From NCBI GenBank assembly GCA_003053925.1, contig QBKD01000001.1:1-64000 (forward strand): DNA of 64,000 nt. Reading direction: 5' to 3'. Below are positions 55,633-64,000 of this stretch, piece by piece. Position 1 is the first letter of the stretch, and the number at the start of each line of letters is the position of its first letter. The translations under genes and the position numbers were made by a program. Below the pieces are notes generated by a model that was given only the letters and a program-made list of their open reading frames with translations, did not search any database and was not told the DNA's origin. The DNA is from Microbacteriaceae bacterium MWH-Ta3. Its GTDB lineage: Bacteria; Actinomycetota; Actinomycetes; Actinomycetales; Microbacteriaceae.

Positions 55633-56220
55633 CTAATTCGTCTGTGGTGCGGGGATGTCAGCAGTCGATGCGACTGTTCCTGCGTCCACCGTCGATTGTT
55701 CCGTGACCGCGGGCTTTTCCGGAGTTGCCACGCCCGACACGACGGGAGTCACGCCCAGTTGTGCGATGAGGTCGTTGGCGATGGGTACAGCAACACCCGC
55801 AGTTCCGCGCGCACCGGAGGGCGATCCAAAGACCTTGGAGTCGCTGAGCCGCAAATATGCGGGCTTCGCATTCGAGATCATGCCCATTTTTTCGGCCATA
55901 GTGGCGAGGTTCTGTGGCGAATCCAACACGTTGAGCTGCTCGGTCATAAATTCCGCATCACGCGAAAGGTTGATTTGCGCTTGATTCAATGCGGCAATCT
56001 CGTATGCCCCGGCGTCCACGCCGACGGATACAAGCTGGCGCAACAGATAAATCGAGACCAGGGCCACCAGCATGATGGCCGTAACGCGTCCTCGCGACAT
56101 GGCAGGTGCATCAGCACGGGGTTCACGCTCGACGCGACGCAAGGTTGGTCGGCTGGCGGAAATGGACGGTGCCACGGGACGCGACGGTGCGTATCCGGGA
56201 CGGTGTGCGACTGCGCTCAT
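55633..56220 (-). CDS. FtsL-like division protein
   Basis: At the ftsL position between rsmH and ftsI. The 195-residue protein has a cytoplasmic N-terminus rich in Pro/Arg, one membrane helix (about 44-66) and a short coiled coil (about 72-105, LNQAQINLSRDAEFMTEQLN) with MAEKMGMI, as FtsL proteins have. It then carries an unusually long Pro/Val/Thr-rich extracytoplasmic tail to the end. Sequence similarity to FtsL is always weak; the call rests on position and topology. The ATG overlaps the rsmH stop by 4 bp. Confidence 0.8.
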   Translation of the reverse strand: MSAVAHRPGYAPSRPVAPSISASRPTLRRVEREPRADAPAMSRGRVTAIMLVALVSIYLLRQLVSVGVDAGAYEIAALNQAQINLSRDAEFMTEQLNVLDSPQNLATMAEKMGMISNAKPAYLRLSDSKVFGSPSGARGTAGVAVPIANDLIAQLGVTPVVSGVATPEKPAVTEQSTVDAGTVASTADIPAPQTN

Positions 56221-57170
56221 TGAGAGGCCTCCACTCGTTCGATCGCGCGGAACTTCACTGAAGCGGCACGCGAGTTGTATCCAATTTCTTCGGCACTCGC
56301 GGTGCGAGCTCCGTTAAAAAGCAGCCGGAATTCCGCCTTCATCGAGGCTGGCTCAACCGGCAAGCCGACGGGTGCCCGTGACGAGGTACGCGCGGCAAAC
56401 TCTGTCTTGACCACGCGGTCCTCGAGCGAGTGGTAGGACAACACGGCCAGCCGTCCGCCCACCGCAAGTGAATCGAGAGCCGAAACGATGGCGTCGCGCA
56501 AGATGTCGAGCTCTTCATTGACTTCGATACGCAGTGCCTGAAAGACACGCTTTGCCGGATGGCCGGAATTGCGCAGGGCGTACGGTGTCGCGTCGTTAAG
56601 AATTTCGACGAGTCGGCCCGAACGTTCAATGGGCGCTTCCGCCCGCGCTGCGAGAATCGCGCGAGCATATCGAGGTGCGAGCTTTTCTTCGCCATAGGTG
56701 CGGAAAATGCGAATGAGGTCGTGCTCGGAATATGTGGCCAAAATGTCGGCGGCCGTCACACCCGTTGTCTGGTTCATGCGCATATCCAGTGGCGCATCCT
56801 GCGCGTACGCAAATCCACGATCGGCTTGGTCGAGCTGCATTGAGGACACACCGAGGTCCAGCAGGATGCCATCGGCCGCGTGAAAACCCGATTCGGCCAA
56901 GGCGAAGGGGATTTTGTCGTACGTCGTGTGCACACCACGGAAACGGTCGCCGAATTCTGCGAGACGAGCACCCGCGTGAGCCAAGGCCTCCGTGTCACGG
57001 TCGACACCGATTGCGGTAACAGTCGGAAAACGTCGAAGAACGGCCTCGGTGTGGCCGCCCAGCCCCAATGTTCCGTCAACGTATACCGCGTTCGAGCGTT
57101 CGAGAGCCGGCGCCAGGATGTCGAGGCACTCAGTGAGTAAAACGGGGATGTGCGTTGGTGTCGAGTTCAT
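56217..57170 (-). CDS. rsmH: 16S rRNA (cytosine-1402-N4)-methyltransferase
   Basis: SAM-dependent methylation of C1402 in the ribosomal P site. The 317-residue protein is standard: HIPVLLTECLDIL, the SAM loop YVDGTLGLGGHTEAVL, GVSSMQLDQADRGFAY, and LSYHSLEDRVVK. It is the second gene of the mraZ operon, 97 bp after mraZ. Confidence 0.95.
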   Translation of the reverse strand: MNSTPTHIPVLLTECLDILAPALERSNAVYVDGTLGLGGHTEAVLRRFPTVTAIGVDRDTEALAHAGARLAEFGDRFRGVHTTYDKIPFALAESGFHAADGILLDLGVSSMQLDQADRGFAYAQDAPLDMRMNQTTGVTAADILATYSEHDLIRIFRTYGEEKLAPRYARAILAARAEAPIERSGRLVEILNDATPYALRNSGHPAKRVFQALRIEVNEELDILRDAIVSALDSLAVGGRLAVLSYHSLEDRVVKTEFAARTSSRAPVGLPVEPASMKAEFRLLFNGARTASAEEIGYNSRAASVKFRAIERVEASQ

Positions 57171-57267
57171 GATGATGTCCGGTGAATCCCGATGCTCCGA
57201 TTCCCTTCCGCTGACCTGCTACCGGGGAAGGTGTCTCAGGGCGCGGCGGGGAGTCGCAGCATCGCGA

Positions 57268-57699
57268 CTAAAAGAGTCCGGGAATCACCTCCTCGTCGGT
57301 TTCACTAAAGGCTTTTTCTTTGTCGCTGTAATAGGCGTTCCACGCTTCGGTCGACCAGATCTCGGCACGGTTTCCCGCACCGATGACAGTGAGCTCGCGC
57401 CCAAGATCGGCGTATTCGCGCAAGTTCAAGGGAATCGTGACCCGGTTCTGCTTATCGAGCATTTCGTCGCTTGCTCCCGACAAAAACAACCGCAAATAAT
57501 CGCGCGCACTCTTCGAATTCACGGGAGCCTGACGAATGCGCTCGTGGAGTTCGCTGAACTCTGCAGCCGAGAAGACATACACGCAGTGCTCTTGGCCACG
57601 GGTCAGGACCACGCCCTCGGCAAATTCGTCACGAAATTTCGCGGGAAGGATGATGCGTCCCTTGTCGTCGAGCTTTGGCTCGTATGTGCCCAGTAGCAT
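57268..57699 (-). CDS. mraZ: transcriptional regulator MraZ
   Basis: Regulator at the head of the division and cell-wall cluster; binds direct repeats in its own promoter. The 143-residue protein has two SpoVT/AbrB-like domains: [20 protein letters not shown] with [18 protein letters not shown], and [22 protein letters not shown]. The ATG follows GGGAGGG. The repeats expected of a MraZ operator lie 12-52 bp upstream. Confidence 0.95.
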   Translation of the reverse strand: MLLGTYEPKLDDKGRIILPAKFRDEFAEGVVLTRGQEHCVYVFSAAEFSELHERIRQAPVNSKSARDYLRLFLSGASDEMLDKQNRVTIPLNLREYADLGRELTVIGAGNRAEIWSTEAWNAYYSDKEKAFSETDEEVIPGLF

Positions 57700-57711
57700 G
57701 AATCCCTCCCT

Positions 57712-57751
57712 TCTTCCTCCACTTTACTCCATTTTGTTCCATTTTGCTCCA
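57712..57751 (-). promoter_or_regulatory. MraZ-box operator: four direct repeats of 10-bp period
   Basis: On the minus strand, reading towards mraZ, the units are TGGAGCAAAA, TGGAACAAAA, TGGAGTAAAG and TGGAGGAAGA. Known MraZ sites are short TGG-containing direct repeats at one-turn spacing, so this is very probably the autoregulatory site of the dcw cluster. An AT-rich promoter stretch lies just upstream. Confidence 0.8.
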
Positions 57752-57857
57752 TATTTTGCAAATTTTTTCGCATAATTTCCCACTGACACAGCCCGGCGAA
57801 GCGCATCGAGGCACAGGCTAGGCACCGGGAACCGCGCAGGAAAAATGGCGTTAAAAA

Positions 57858-57889
57858 ACTCATGACCCGGCCGAGGCCGGGTCATGAGT
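57858..57889 (-). terminator. hairpin terminator after the DUF3040 gene
   Basis: A perfect 15-bp stem, ACTCATGACCCGGCC with GGCCGGGTCATGAGT, then TTTTTAA on the minus strand. It isolates the DUF3040 gene from the mraZ promoter. Confidence 0.85.
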
Positions 57890-57902
57890 GAAAAACGGTA
57901 GC

Positions 57903-58244
57903 TTAGGCGTCGCCGTTGGTGCGGCGATCCCATCGCTTTTCGAGGTTGTCGTACATCGTGGAGCGCGGTGCGGCGGCCTTACCGACTGCCGGGCCTCGGC
58001 GATTCGCCATCAATGATGCACCGACGACCATCACGGCAAATCCCGCAACGCCAACTAGTGGCTGCGTGATCATGACACCCAATACGAGAACACCGATGCC
58101 CGCCACGAGCGCAATTACGCCGACGATGACCAAACGCAAGTTCGGTGCGCGACGCTCGGACGTGGACACCACATCGGCCGTGCCCGACGTCAACTGGCGC
58201 TCCATTTCATCTAGCACACGACGGTCTTCTTCAGATAACGACAT
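57903..58244 (-). CDS. DUF3040 family membrane protein
   Basis: A 113-residue actinobacterial protein with the N-terminal motif LSEEDRRVLDEMERQL and two membrane helices (about 37-57 and 60-80). Function unknown; the family regularly lies next to mraZ. The start ATG follows AAGGGAG. It diverges from the polyprenyl synthase gene. Confidence 0.88.
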   Translation of the reverse strand: MSLSEEDRRVLDEMERQLTSGTADVVSTSERRAPNLRLVIVGVIALVAGIGVLVLGVMITQPLVGVAGFAVMVVGASLMANRRGPAVGKAAAPRSTMYDNLEKRWDRRTNGDA

Positions 58245-58293
58245 CGCAACTCCCTTCGGGGTACTCCTATCAGTGTACGCCCGTTGAGGCTTG

Positions 58294-58299
58294 TAGTCT
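58294..58299 (+). promoter_or_regulatory. -10 box of a leaderless promoter for the polyprenyl synthase
   Basis: TAGTCT, six bases before the ATG at 58306; no ribosome binding site. Confidence 0.6.
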
Positions 58300-58305
58300 G
58301 GGTGA

Positions 58306-59415
58306 ATGTCTCAGGCTCCCCTCATTACCGATGCCGTTACCGCACGGATTGATGCGCTCGTGTCACAACGACGTGACGAAATGCACGCGATTTCCCCCGA
58401 TACGCTCGAGATGAATCACATTGCAGCCGGCCTGCTGTCCGGCGGAAAACGGTTTCGCGCGCGACTCGCCTACTGGGGTTGGCGTGCCAGTGTTCTCGCC
58501 CATGACCCCGCCTCTGACGTCGCAACGCATACCGGTCGCTCGGCAATTGAAGCACTCGCAACCGGACTGGAAATCTTCCATGCGGCAGCTCTCGTTCACG
58601 ACGATCTGATGGATAATTCAGACACGCGTCGCGGCATGCCCGCCGCCCATCGACGATTCGAAACGCACCACCGGGAATCACAACTCGCAGGCAACGGGCA
58701 GCACTTCGGTCTCGCGGGATCGATTCTTCTGGGCGACCTGCTGCTTGCGTGGAGCGACGATTTATTCCTCGAAGCCGCACTGACTCTCCCACAGGCCCCT
58801 GCCCAGGTGTTCCGCACCGAACTGCGCACAATGCGCACCGATGTAACGGTCGGCCAATACCTCGATGTTTTCGAGTCGGTCGCGTGGCCACATGTTGCCG
58901 ATGCCGATGCGCTTCGTCGCGCCCAACAGGTAGTGGTGTACAAATCCGCAAAGTATTCAATGGAAGCTCCCCTGGTTCTCGGTGCGCTGCTTGCAGGTGC
59001 AAGCCCCGAGTTGGTGGCATCGCTTCGTGCATTCGCGCTTCCCTTGGGATTTGCGTTCCAACTGCGGGACGACCTTCTGGGCGTATTCGGCGACGAAGCG
59101 ACCACGGGAAAACCTGCCGGAGACGATCTACGCGAAGGAAAGCGCACCGTGTTGCTGGCAATCGCTCGCCAACGGGCCGATCGCTCAACCCGTGACCTTC
59201 TGGATGAACTCGTGGGTGACCCCGAACTCTCGCGTGAACAAATCGACATGTTGCGCCAGACACTGCAGGACAATGGTGCCGTCGACGAAGTCGAGGCACT
59301 AATCGAGCGATCGCGCGTGCGAAGCCTCGAGGCACTGGCCGGCGCGTCACTGGATTCGCAATCACGCCACGAACTCACGGCACTGGTCGACGCCATCACG
59401 CGCCGCGCCGTCTGA
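58306..59415 (+). CDS. polyprenyl diphosphate synthase (geranylgeranyl-type)
   Basis: All-trans prenyltransferase making C15-C20 or longer isoprenyl diphosphates. The 369-residue protein has the first Asp-rich motif DDLMDNSDTRRG (99-110), with small residues (Ala-Ala) before it, consistent with chains longer than farnesyl. GGKRFRARL binds IPP, and the second motif is DDLLGVFGD (255-263). Products could feed carotenoids, menaquinone side chains or archaeal-type lipids; no such genes are adjacent. Confidence 0.9.
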   Translation: MSQAPLITDAVTARIDALVSQRRDEMHAISPDTLEMNHIAAGLLSGGKRFRARLAYWGWRASVLAHDPASDVATHTGRSAIEALATGLEIFHAAALVHDDLMDNSDTRRGMPAAHRRFETHHRESQLAGNGQHFGLAGSILLGDLLLAWSDDLFLEAALTLPQAPAQVFRTELRTMRTDVTVGQYLDVFESVAWPHVADADALRRAQQVVVYKSAKYSMEAPLVLGALLAGASPELVASLRAFALPLGFAFQLRDDLLGVFGDEATTGKPAGDDLREGKRTVLLAIARQRADRSTRDLLDELVGDPELSREQIDMLRQTLQDNGAVDEVEALIERSRVRSLEALAGASLDSQSRHELTALVDAITRRAV

Positions 59416-59482
59416 CGACACGAAGACATTACCGCCCTTCAGGCGCCGCATCCGCCAGAATAAAGGTGGGGAAAGGGGCATT

Positions 59483-60433
59483 GTGGACGACAACGCGCAC
59501 GCACAGTCGCACGAGCCTCATCCCATTTTTCAGGGCTTGCAACCCGAGTTACCGTCGCGTAGCGAAATACGAGCAACCGAGCGCCGGGCTCGGATTGTGC
59601 GGGCTACCGCGCTCGGCACCATGCCCCTGGTGGTTACCGGTGTCGTTGCCGCTGTAGCAGGTGCGCCGCTCGCGGCCGATGCAAGCCCTGACACCCATCA
59701 AACACCGGCAACCCCCGACAACACCGAGGCATCGACCGATGTGGTCAGCGTCACTGGAGCGTTAGATCACGTGGTTCGAGATGGCGAAAGCATTCAATCG
59801 ATTGCACGTATGCACAACATTCCCACCGCCGCACTTCTGGCACTGAATGGGTTGTCCTGGCGAACAGCGATACATCCCGGGCAAATCCTCGTCGTCAGCA
59901 AGGAGCGTCGCGGAGTTTTACGCACGGCAGAGGTTGCGGAAACCGAGATTTCGCAGTCGCCTGTCTTGGCTTCGGGACAACGCGCATCATCAAACGGCTC
60001 TGTCGCTGAGGGCGATCGCGTTGTGGTCCTCACCGAAGAAATGCGACGCAACGCGCGCACCATCATCGCGGTCGGACGCGAAATGAACGTTCCGAACTTT
60101 GGGATTGCCATCGCACTTGCCACCGCCATGCAGGAATCACGTTTGCAGAACGTCAATTACGGCGATCGCGACTCGGTGGGACTATTCCAACAGCGCCCCT
60201 CATCAGGCTGGGGCAGTGTTTCGCAAATCCTGGATACGCGTTTCGCCACACGGGCATTCTTTGGCGGCCCCAACTCGCCTACGCCCGGCGCCACTCGTGG
60301 CCTGCTGGACATTGCGGGATGGCAAACGATGTCGCTCACGAATGCCGCACAAGCGGTGCAAATTTCCGCCTTCCCGAATGCTTACGCACAGTGGGAAGCA
60401 AGTGCATGGAATTGGCTTTTCGAGCTCACATAA
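59483..60433 (+). CDS. LysM and lysozyme-like (transglycosylase-type) exported protein
   Basis: A 316-residue protein with a cytoplasmic N-terminus (about 1-45), a membrane anchor (about 46-66), a LysM domain (about 94-138: HVVRDGESIQSIARMHNIP, LNGL, IHPGQILVV) and a C-terminal lysozyme-like domain. That domain has a Glu218 in ALATAMQESRLQN followed by YGDRDSVGLFQQRPSSGWG, the active-site pattern of soluble lytic transglycosylases. It probably binds and cleaves peptidoglycan. The GTG start follows a G-rich AAAGGGG. The kinase gene follows 44 bp later under its own promoter. Confidence 0.82.
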   Translation: MDDNAHAQSHEPHPIFQGLQPELPSRSEIRATERRARIVRATALGTMPLVVTGVVAAVAGAPLAADASPDTHQTPATPDNTEASTDVVSVTGALDHVVRDGESIQSIARMHNIPTAALLALNGLSWRTAIHPGQILVVSKERRGVLRTAEVAETEISQSPVLASGQRASSNGSVAEGDRVVVLTEEMRRNARTIIAVGREMNVPNFGIAIALATAMQESRLQNVNYGDRDSVGLFQQRPSSGWGSVSQILDTRFATRAFFGGPNSPTPGATRGLLDIAGWQTMSLTNAAQAVQISAFPNAYAQWEASAWNWLFELT

Positions 60434-60465
60434 GCGTGTGCGCACGGCACATGCCGTGCCCTCAA

Positions 60466-60471
60466 TAGACT
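60466..60471 (+). promoter_or_regulatory. -10 box of a leaderless promoter for the Ser/Thr kinase
   Basis: TAGACT, six bases before the GTG at 60478. Confidence 0.6.
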
Positions 60472-60477
60472 CTCTAT

Positions 60478-62406
60478 GTGACTACGAATTCCCACGACAG
60501 ACTGATTGGCGCCACCATTGATGGGCGCTATCGCATTCTGTCGCGTATCGCCCGCGGCGGTATGGCGGGAGTGTATTTAGCCACAGATTTGCGTCTTGAA
60601 CGTAACGTCGCTATCAAAATCATGCACGGCCACCTCATTGATGACCCTGCCTATGCCGAAAAATTTATTCGCGAGGCGCGGCACACGGCCCGGCTCACGC
60701 ACCCCAACATCGTGTCGGTGTATGACCAAGGCCAAGAGAACGACATTCTGTTCTTGGTCATGGAATATTTGCCCGGAATGACGCTGCGCGAGCTTCTCAA
60801 TGATTTCGGCACGCTCACCGTGGACCAGACTCTCGACATCACAACAGCGGTTCTTCAAGGACTCGATGCCGCTCACCGCGAAGGCATTCTGCACCGCGAT
60901 GTTAAGCCGGAAAACGTGATGCTGGTCGACGATGGCCGCATCAAAATTGGTGACTTCGGACTTGCGCGACCGGTGACCTCTGCGACCCAGACCGGCGCAA
61001 CGCTGATGGGCACCATCGCGTACATCGCACCCGAATTGCTTCAACGAGGAACGTCCGATTTTCGCAGCGACCTGTATTCGGTCGGAATCATGCTGTACGA
61101 GATGCTGACGGGACGACAGCCGTTTACTGGCGATTCGCCCATGCAGGTGGCGATGCAGCACGCAAACAACCCCGTGCCCACTGCCGTGGGCGTCAACCCC
61201 GATGTGTCGAGCGAATTGGACGAGATCATTCAGTGGGCGACGGCGAAAAATCCCGAACACCGCCCGAAAGACGCCCTCGCGTTTCGAGATGGTCTCCGTG
61301 CCGCCGCACAGGGCATCGCGACGGACACGACAACCGCACCCATTCCCACAGTCGACGAGACAATGGTTCTGGAGCGCGTGGACACCGCTGCGACCCAGGT
61401 GATTCAGCGGCCTACTGCACCAGCGGCTCACCGTACCGAAGGTGCCGCACTTCACGCCACCGATGCTCTCGTGCGCAGCACGCACACACGCCGGCGTCGC
61501 GGATTCATCATCGGCGCTCTCGCGCTTGTCGGTGTTCTGTTGGCCGGCGGAACGGGCTGGTGGTTCAGCATGGGCCCGGGCGCACTCGCGTCGGCAGGTG
61601 CCGTCACCGGACTCACGGTCGCGAGTGCCACCGAGCAACTTACGGCCTCGGGAATCGTTGTGATTGATCCCCCGCTCGAGGAATACAGCACCGATATCGC
61701 CGAAGGTCTTGTCATTGGGACCGAGCCCGAAATTACCGGCCCCGTTCCGAAGGGCACCGAAGTTCAGCTGATTGTGTCATTGGGAGCGGAACCTGTCGCA
61801 CTGCCCGATTGGGCGCAGCAGTCGGTAGCCGAATACACGTCCGCGCTCGAGGCGTTAGACATCAGTGTTCTTGCTGCGGTCACGCAATTTGATGCGAGCG
61901 CTCCCGCCGACTCCATCATGTCGGTGTTGTCCCCCGATGGAACGAACATCGCGGCGGGTGTTACCCTGCATCGCGGCGACTCCATTTCGCTCGTAGTCTC
62001 GGCAGGCCCCATCCCCGCTGTGGCAAACAAAACCCCCGCGGCCGCCACAAAGCTTCTGACCGATGCCGGACTTCTGGTTTCCGAGACCACCGTCAGTGAA
62101 TTCCACGACACCATTGGCAAGGGAAAGGTTATTCGCGTCGAGGCGGCGAACCCACTGAGCCCCGGTGACACGGTCACGTTGGTGATATCCAAGGGCCCCG
62201 AATTGGTGATGATTCCCGAGGTGTCGGGCCTGACGATTAAGTCGGCAAAGGAATTGCTGGAATCCCTGGGATTTGCTGTCGAAGTGAACACCGATATTCC
62301 CGAATCGTTCTGGGGAGATGCCTTCGCGCAGGCCGTATCTCTCGAACCCGCTTCCGGATTGATGGCTCCGCGCGGATCGACCATCGTTATCAACGGGGTG
62401 TTCTAA
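60478..62406 (+). CDS. PASTA-domain Ser/Thr protein kinase
   Basis: Membrane kinase sensing muropeptides or lipid II through extracellular PASTA domains. The 642-residue protein has an Hanks-type kinase domain (about 18-278) with Gly loop RIARGGMAGVYLA, Lys47, HRDVKPENVML (Asp141), DFG (159-161) and the IAPELL APE motif, a membrane helix (342-363), and four PASTA-like repeats to the end (about 370-438, 439-512, 513-575, 576-642). It is PknB-like but stands outside the usual pknAB cluster. It converges on aroG. Confidence 0.93.
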   Translation: MTTNSHDRLIGATIDGRYRILSRIARGGMAGVYLATDLRLERNVAIKIMHGHLIDDPAYAEKFIREARHTARLTHPNIVSVYDQGQENDILFLVMEYLPGMTLRELLNDFGTLTVDQTLDITTAVLQGLDAAHREGILHRDVKPENVMLVDDGRIKIGDFGLARPVTSATQTGATLMGTIAYIAPELLQRGTSDFRSDLYSVGIMLYEMLTGRQPFTGDSPMQVAMQHANNPVPTAVGVNPDVSSELDEIIQWATAKNPEHRPKDALAFRDGLRAAAQGIATDTTTAPIPTVDETMVLERVDTAATQVIQRPTAPAAHRTEGAALHATDALVRSTHTRRRRGFIIGALALVGVLLAGGTGWWFSMGPGALASAGAVTGLTVASATEQLTASGIVVIDPPLEEYSTDIAEGLVIGTEPEITGPVPKGTEVQLIVSLGAEPVALPDWAQQSVAEYTSALEALDISVLAAVTQFDASAPADSIMSVLSPDGTNIAAGVTLHRGDSISLVVSAGPIPAVANKTPAAATKLLTDAGLLVSETTVSEFHDTIGKGKVIRVEAANPLSPGDTVTLVISKGPELVMIPEVSGLTIKSAKELLESLGFAVEVNTDIPESFWGDAFAQAVSLEPASGLMAPRGSTIVINGVF

Positions 62407-62438
62407 AGCCCCTCACCTCAGACGGTTCGGGGCTTTAG
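62403..62438. terminator. bidirectional terminator between the kinase gene and aroG
   Basis: CTAAAGCCCC and GGGGCTTTAG form a 10-bp stem with a 16-nt loop. The kinase stop codon lies within the stem. Confidence 0.75.
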
Positions 62439-62466
62439 CGAGTCGTCGATTCGACGAACAACGGTT

Positions 62467-63831
62467 CTATCGCGCCGCCAGTTCCTCGGCGACAAGGAAG
62501 GCCAGCTCAAGCGACTGCTTGTGGTTCAGGCGAGGGTCACACAATGACTCGTACCGAGTCGCCAGCGTGTTTTCATCAATCATTTCCGCACCGCCCAGGC
62601 ATTCGGTCACGTCATCGCCCGTGAGCTCGACATGTAAACCGCCGGGGAATGTACCTACAGCGCGGTGTGCTTCGAAGAATCCCTTGACCTCATCGACGAC
62701 ATCGTCGAAACGACGGGTTTTAAATCCATTAGGCGTCGTCATGCCGTTTCCGTGCATCGGGTCCGTGATCCACAGCGGCAGCGCATCGCTGGACTGTGCG
62801 GCTTCGAGCAACGGAGGCAGAGCATCGCGAATCTTGCCCGCACCCATACGCGTGATGAACGTCAGTCGGCCTGGCTCGCGGTTCGGGTCGAGCTTGTCAA
62901 TCAGGCGCAGCATGTCATCGGGCGTCGTCGACGGGCCCAATTTCACGCCAATGGGGTTCTGGATGCGCGAGAAGAAATCTACGTGTGCACCGTCTAGCTC
63001 ACGCGTGCGTTCGCCGATCCAGACGAAGTGCGTCGAGGTGTCATACGCCAGACCCGTGCGCGAATCGATACGCGTCAGAGGTCGTTCGTAATCCATGAGA
63101 AGGCCCTCGTGGCTGGCGAAAAATTCGACGCGCGTGAGTTCGTCGAAGTTGGCGCCCGCCGCGGCCATGAACTTGATGGCCTTATCGATTTCGCCCGCAA
63201 GTTTTTCGTAACGCTTGTTCGCCGGGTTCTCGGCAAAGCCTTTGTTCCACGAGTGCACCTCGCGCAGGTCGGCAAAGCCACCCTGAGTGAAGGCGCGGAT
63301 GAGGTTCAGCGTCGAGGCCGACGTGTGGTAACCCTGCACCATGCGCTGCGGGTTGGCGCGACGCGACTCCGGCGTGAAGTCGTATCCGTTGACAATGTCT
63401 CCGCGGTAGGCAGGAAGAGTGATGTCGCCACGTGTTTCGGAATCGCTCGATCGTGGCTTGGCGAACTGGCCGGCCATACGACCCATCTTGACGACGGGCA
63501 TCGACGCGCCGTACGTCAGGACAACGGCCATCTGCAGGATTGTCTTAACACGGTTGCGAATCTTGTCCGCAGTTGCACCGTCAAAGGTTTCCGCACAGTC
63601 ACCACCCTGCAGCAGGAATGCATCGCCGCGAGCCGCACGAGCCAATCGAGTCTTCAGCATGTCCACCTCGCCCGCGAATACCAGCGGCGGCAGCTTGGAC
63701 AACTCGGCCGTTACCGCACGGACCTCGTCCAAGTCGTCCCAGCTGGGCTGCTGCTTGATGGGCAACGAACGCCACGCGTCCAGGCCCGCAAGAACATCAG
63801 AGGTGGCGGCGTTGGCTTGGGCGTCGGTCAC
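62467..63831 (-). CDS. aroG: class II 3-deoxy-7-phosphoheptulonate synthase
   Basis: First enzyme of the shikimate pathway, condensing phosphoenolpyruvate with erythrose 4-phosphate. The 454-residue class II (plant/actinobacterial) protein shows FLLQGGDCAETFD, YGASMPVVKMGRMAGQFAKP, SASTLNLIRAF and THFVWIGERTRELDGAHVDF, with GVKLGP and the C-terminal LNHKQSLELAFLVAEELA. The GTG start follows AAAGGA. No other aro genes are adjacent. Confidence 0.95.
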   Translation of the reverse strand: MTDAQANAATSDVLAGLDAWRSLPIKQQPSWDDLDEVRAVTAELSKLPPLVFAGEVDMLKTRLARAARGDAFLLQGGDCAETFDGATADKIRNRVKTILQMAVVLTYGASMPVVKMGRMAGQFAKPRSSDSETRGDITLPAYRGDIVNGYDFTPESRRANPQRMVQGYHTSASTLNLIRAFTQGGFADLREVHSWNKGFAENPANKRYEKLAGEIDKAIKFMAAAGANFDELTRVEFFASHEGLLMDYERPLTRIDSRTGLAYDTSTHFVWIGERTRELDGAHVDFFSRIQNPIGVKLGPSTTPDDMLRLIDKLDPNREPGRLTFITRMGAGKIRDALPPLLEAAQSSDALPLWITDPMHGNGMTTPNGFKTRRFDDVVDEVKGFFEAHRAVGTFPGGLHVELTGDDVTECLGGAEMIDENTLATRYESLCDPRLNHKQSLELAFLVAEELAAR

Positions 63832-63857
63832 AGTAATCCTTTGTTAAAAGCGTGGTT

Positions 63858-64000
63858 CTAGCCTACTTGAGGCGGGCGCGTTGCGTGGCGCGCTCGAGCG
63901 GCCGATGCATATTCATCGACATATTCCTGACCAGACAACGCGGCAAGTTCGTGAACGATTTCATCGGTGATTGCGCGCAAAACGAATCGATCGCCCTCAT
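63858..64000 (-). CDS. C-terminal end of a probable lysophospholipid acyltransferase (truncated by the window edge)
   Basis: On the minus strand a frame is open from the window edge to a TAG at 63858-63860, encoding 46 residues: GDRFVLRAITDEIVHELAAL, SGQEYVDEYASAARARH and a short tail. TDEIxxxLxxLSGQEYVDxYA resembles the C-terminus of actinobacterial PlsC-like 1-acylglycerol-3-phosphate acyltransferases, which often precede aroG. The catalytic HX4D region is outside the window, so the call is by similarity and neighbourhood only. Confidence 0.55.
   Translation of the reverse strand, partial: EGDRFVLRAITDEIVHELAALSGQEYVDEYASAARARHATRPPQVG

Noticed and set aside
63864-64000. A short ATG-initiated frame (MRAIDSFCAQ...) at the right edge, minus strand
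   Set aside because: A different frame through the same bases gives a C-terminus resembling PlsC-type acyltransferases and is open to the window edge; the ATG frame has atypical composition.

Overview
The window reads as a chromosome segment of a high-G+C actinobacterium, most likely Microbacteriaceae (Micrococcales). The evidence is gene content and order: an actinobacterial cytochrome bc1-aa3 chain (ctaC, ctaD, ctaF, qcrCAB, ctaE), RbpA, PafB/PafC, DUF3040 and DUF3043 proteins, a class II DAHP synthase, Wag31/DivIVA-SepF cell-pole genes, and the mraZ-to-divIVA division and cell-wall cluster. MurE has DHHPR where meso-diaminopimelate enzymes have DNPR, which fits the non-DAP, B-type wall common in Microbacteriaceae. 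Genes are tightly packed with many 1-8 bp overlaps, suggesting a compact genome. Many genes begin 6-8 bp after a TAnnnT -10 box with no ribosome binding site, so leaderless transcripts appear common. The genus cannot be fixed from sequence alone.

Layout. 1-4137 is an AT-richer accessory island: the end of a probable polymorphic toxin with a GIY-YIG/URI-like nuclease tip, a putative immunity gene, an unknown gene, a broken gene, a two-helix membrane protein and a second, mosaic copy of the putative immunity gene. It ends at a terminator and tRNA-Leu(GAG). 4377-19091 is conserved actinobacterial backbone: an M20 peptidase, uppP, a PAC2 protein, a HAD phosphatase, trmI, an FKBP lipoprotein, pafBC, tatAC, helY, lnt, ppm, rbpA and a glycerophosphodiesterase. 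The Pup-proteasome genes usually found between trmI and pafB are absent. 19135-23290 holds an atypical SDR, a YczE-like membrane protein, a DUF2975/HTH pair framed by short inverted-repeat elements, and trpD.

23407-31984 carries the respiratory chain (ctaE-qcrC-qcrA-qcrB facing ctaC-ctaD-ctaF, with phzF between) and erpA. 32007-40507 has a dipeptidase, a DUF3043 protein, a hisD-nrdR-pyrD operon and dnaE. 40566-57699 is the division and wall cluster read on the minus strand from mraZ: rsmH, ftsL-like, ftsI, murE, a murF remnant, mraY, murD, ftsW, murG, murC, ftsQ, ftsZ, yggS, sepF, yggT, divIVA, then rluD. 57903-64000 has a DUF3040 protein, a polyprenyl diphosphate synthase, a LysM/lysozyme-like protein, a PASTA Ser/Thr kinase, aroG and the 3' end of a probable acyltransferase gene.

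The genes cooperate in envelope growth (UppP, MraY, MurG, FtsW/FtsI, polyprenyl synthase, PASTA kinase), envelope protein export and lipidation (TatAC, Lnt, Ppm) and aerobic respiration. The strongest anomaly is murF: only its C-terminal domain remains (146 codons against about 450), with conserved motifs lost, yet it is still translationally coupled inside the cluster. Next are the toxin/immunity island with its gene-conversion-like mosaic, the missing pupylation cassette, and the repeat-framed HTH/DUF2975 cassette.
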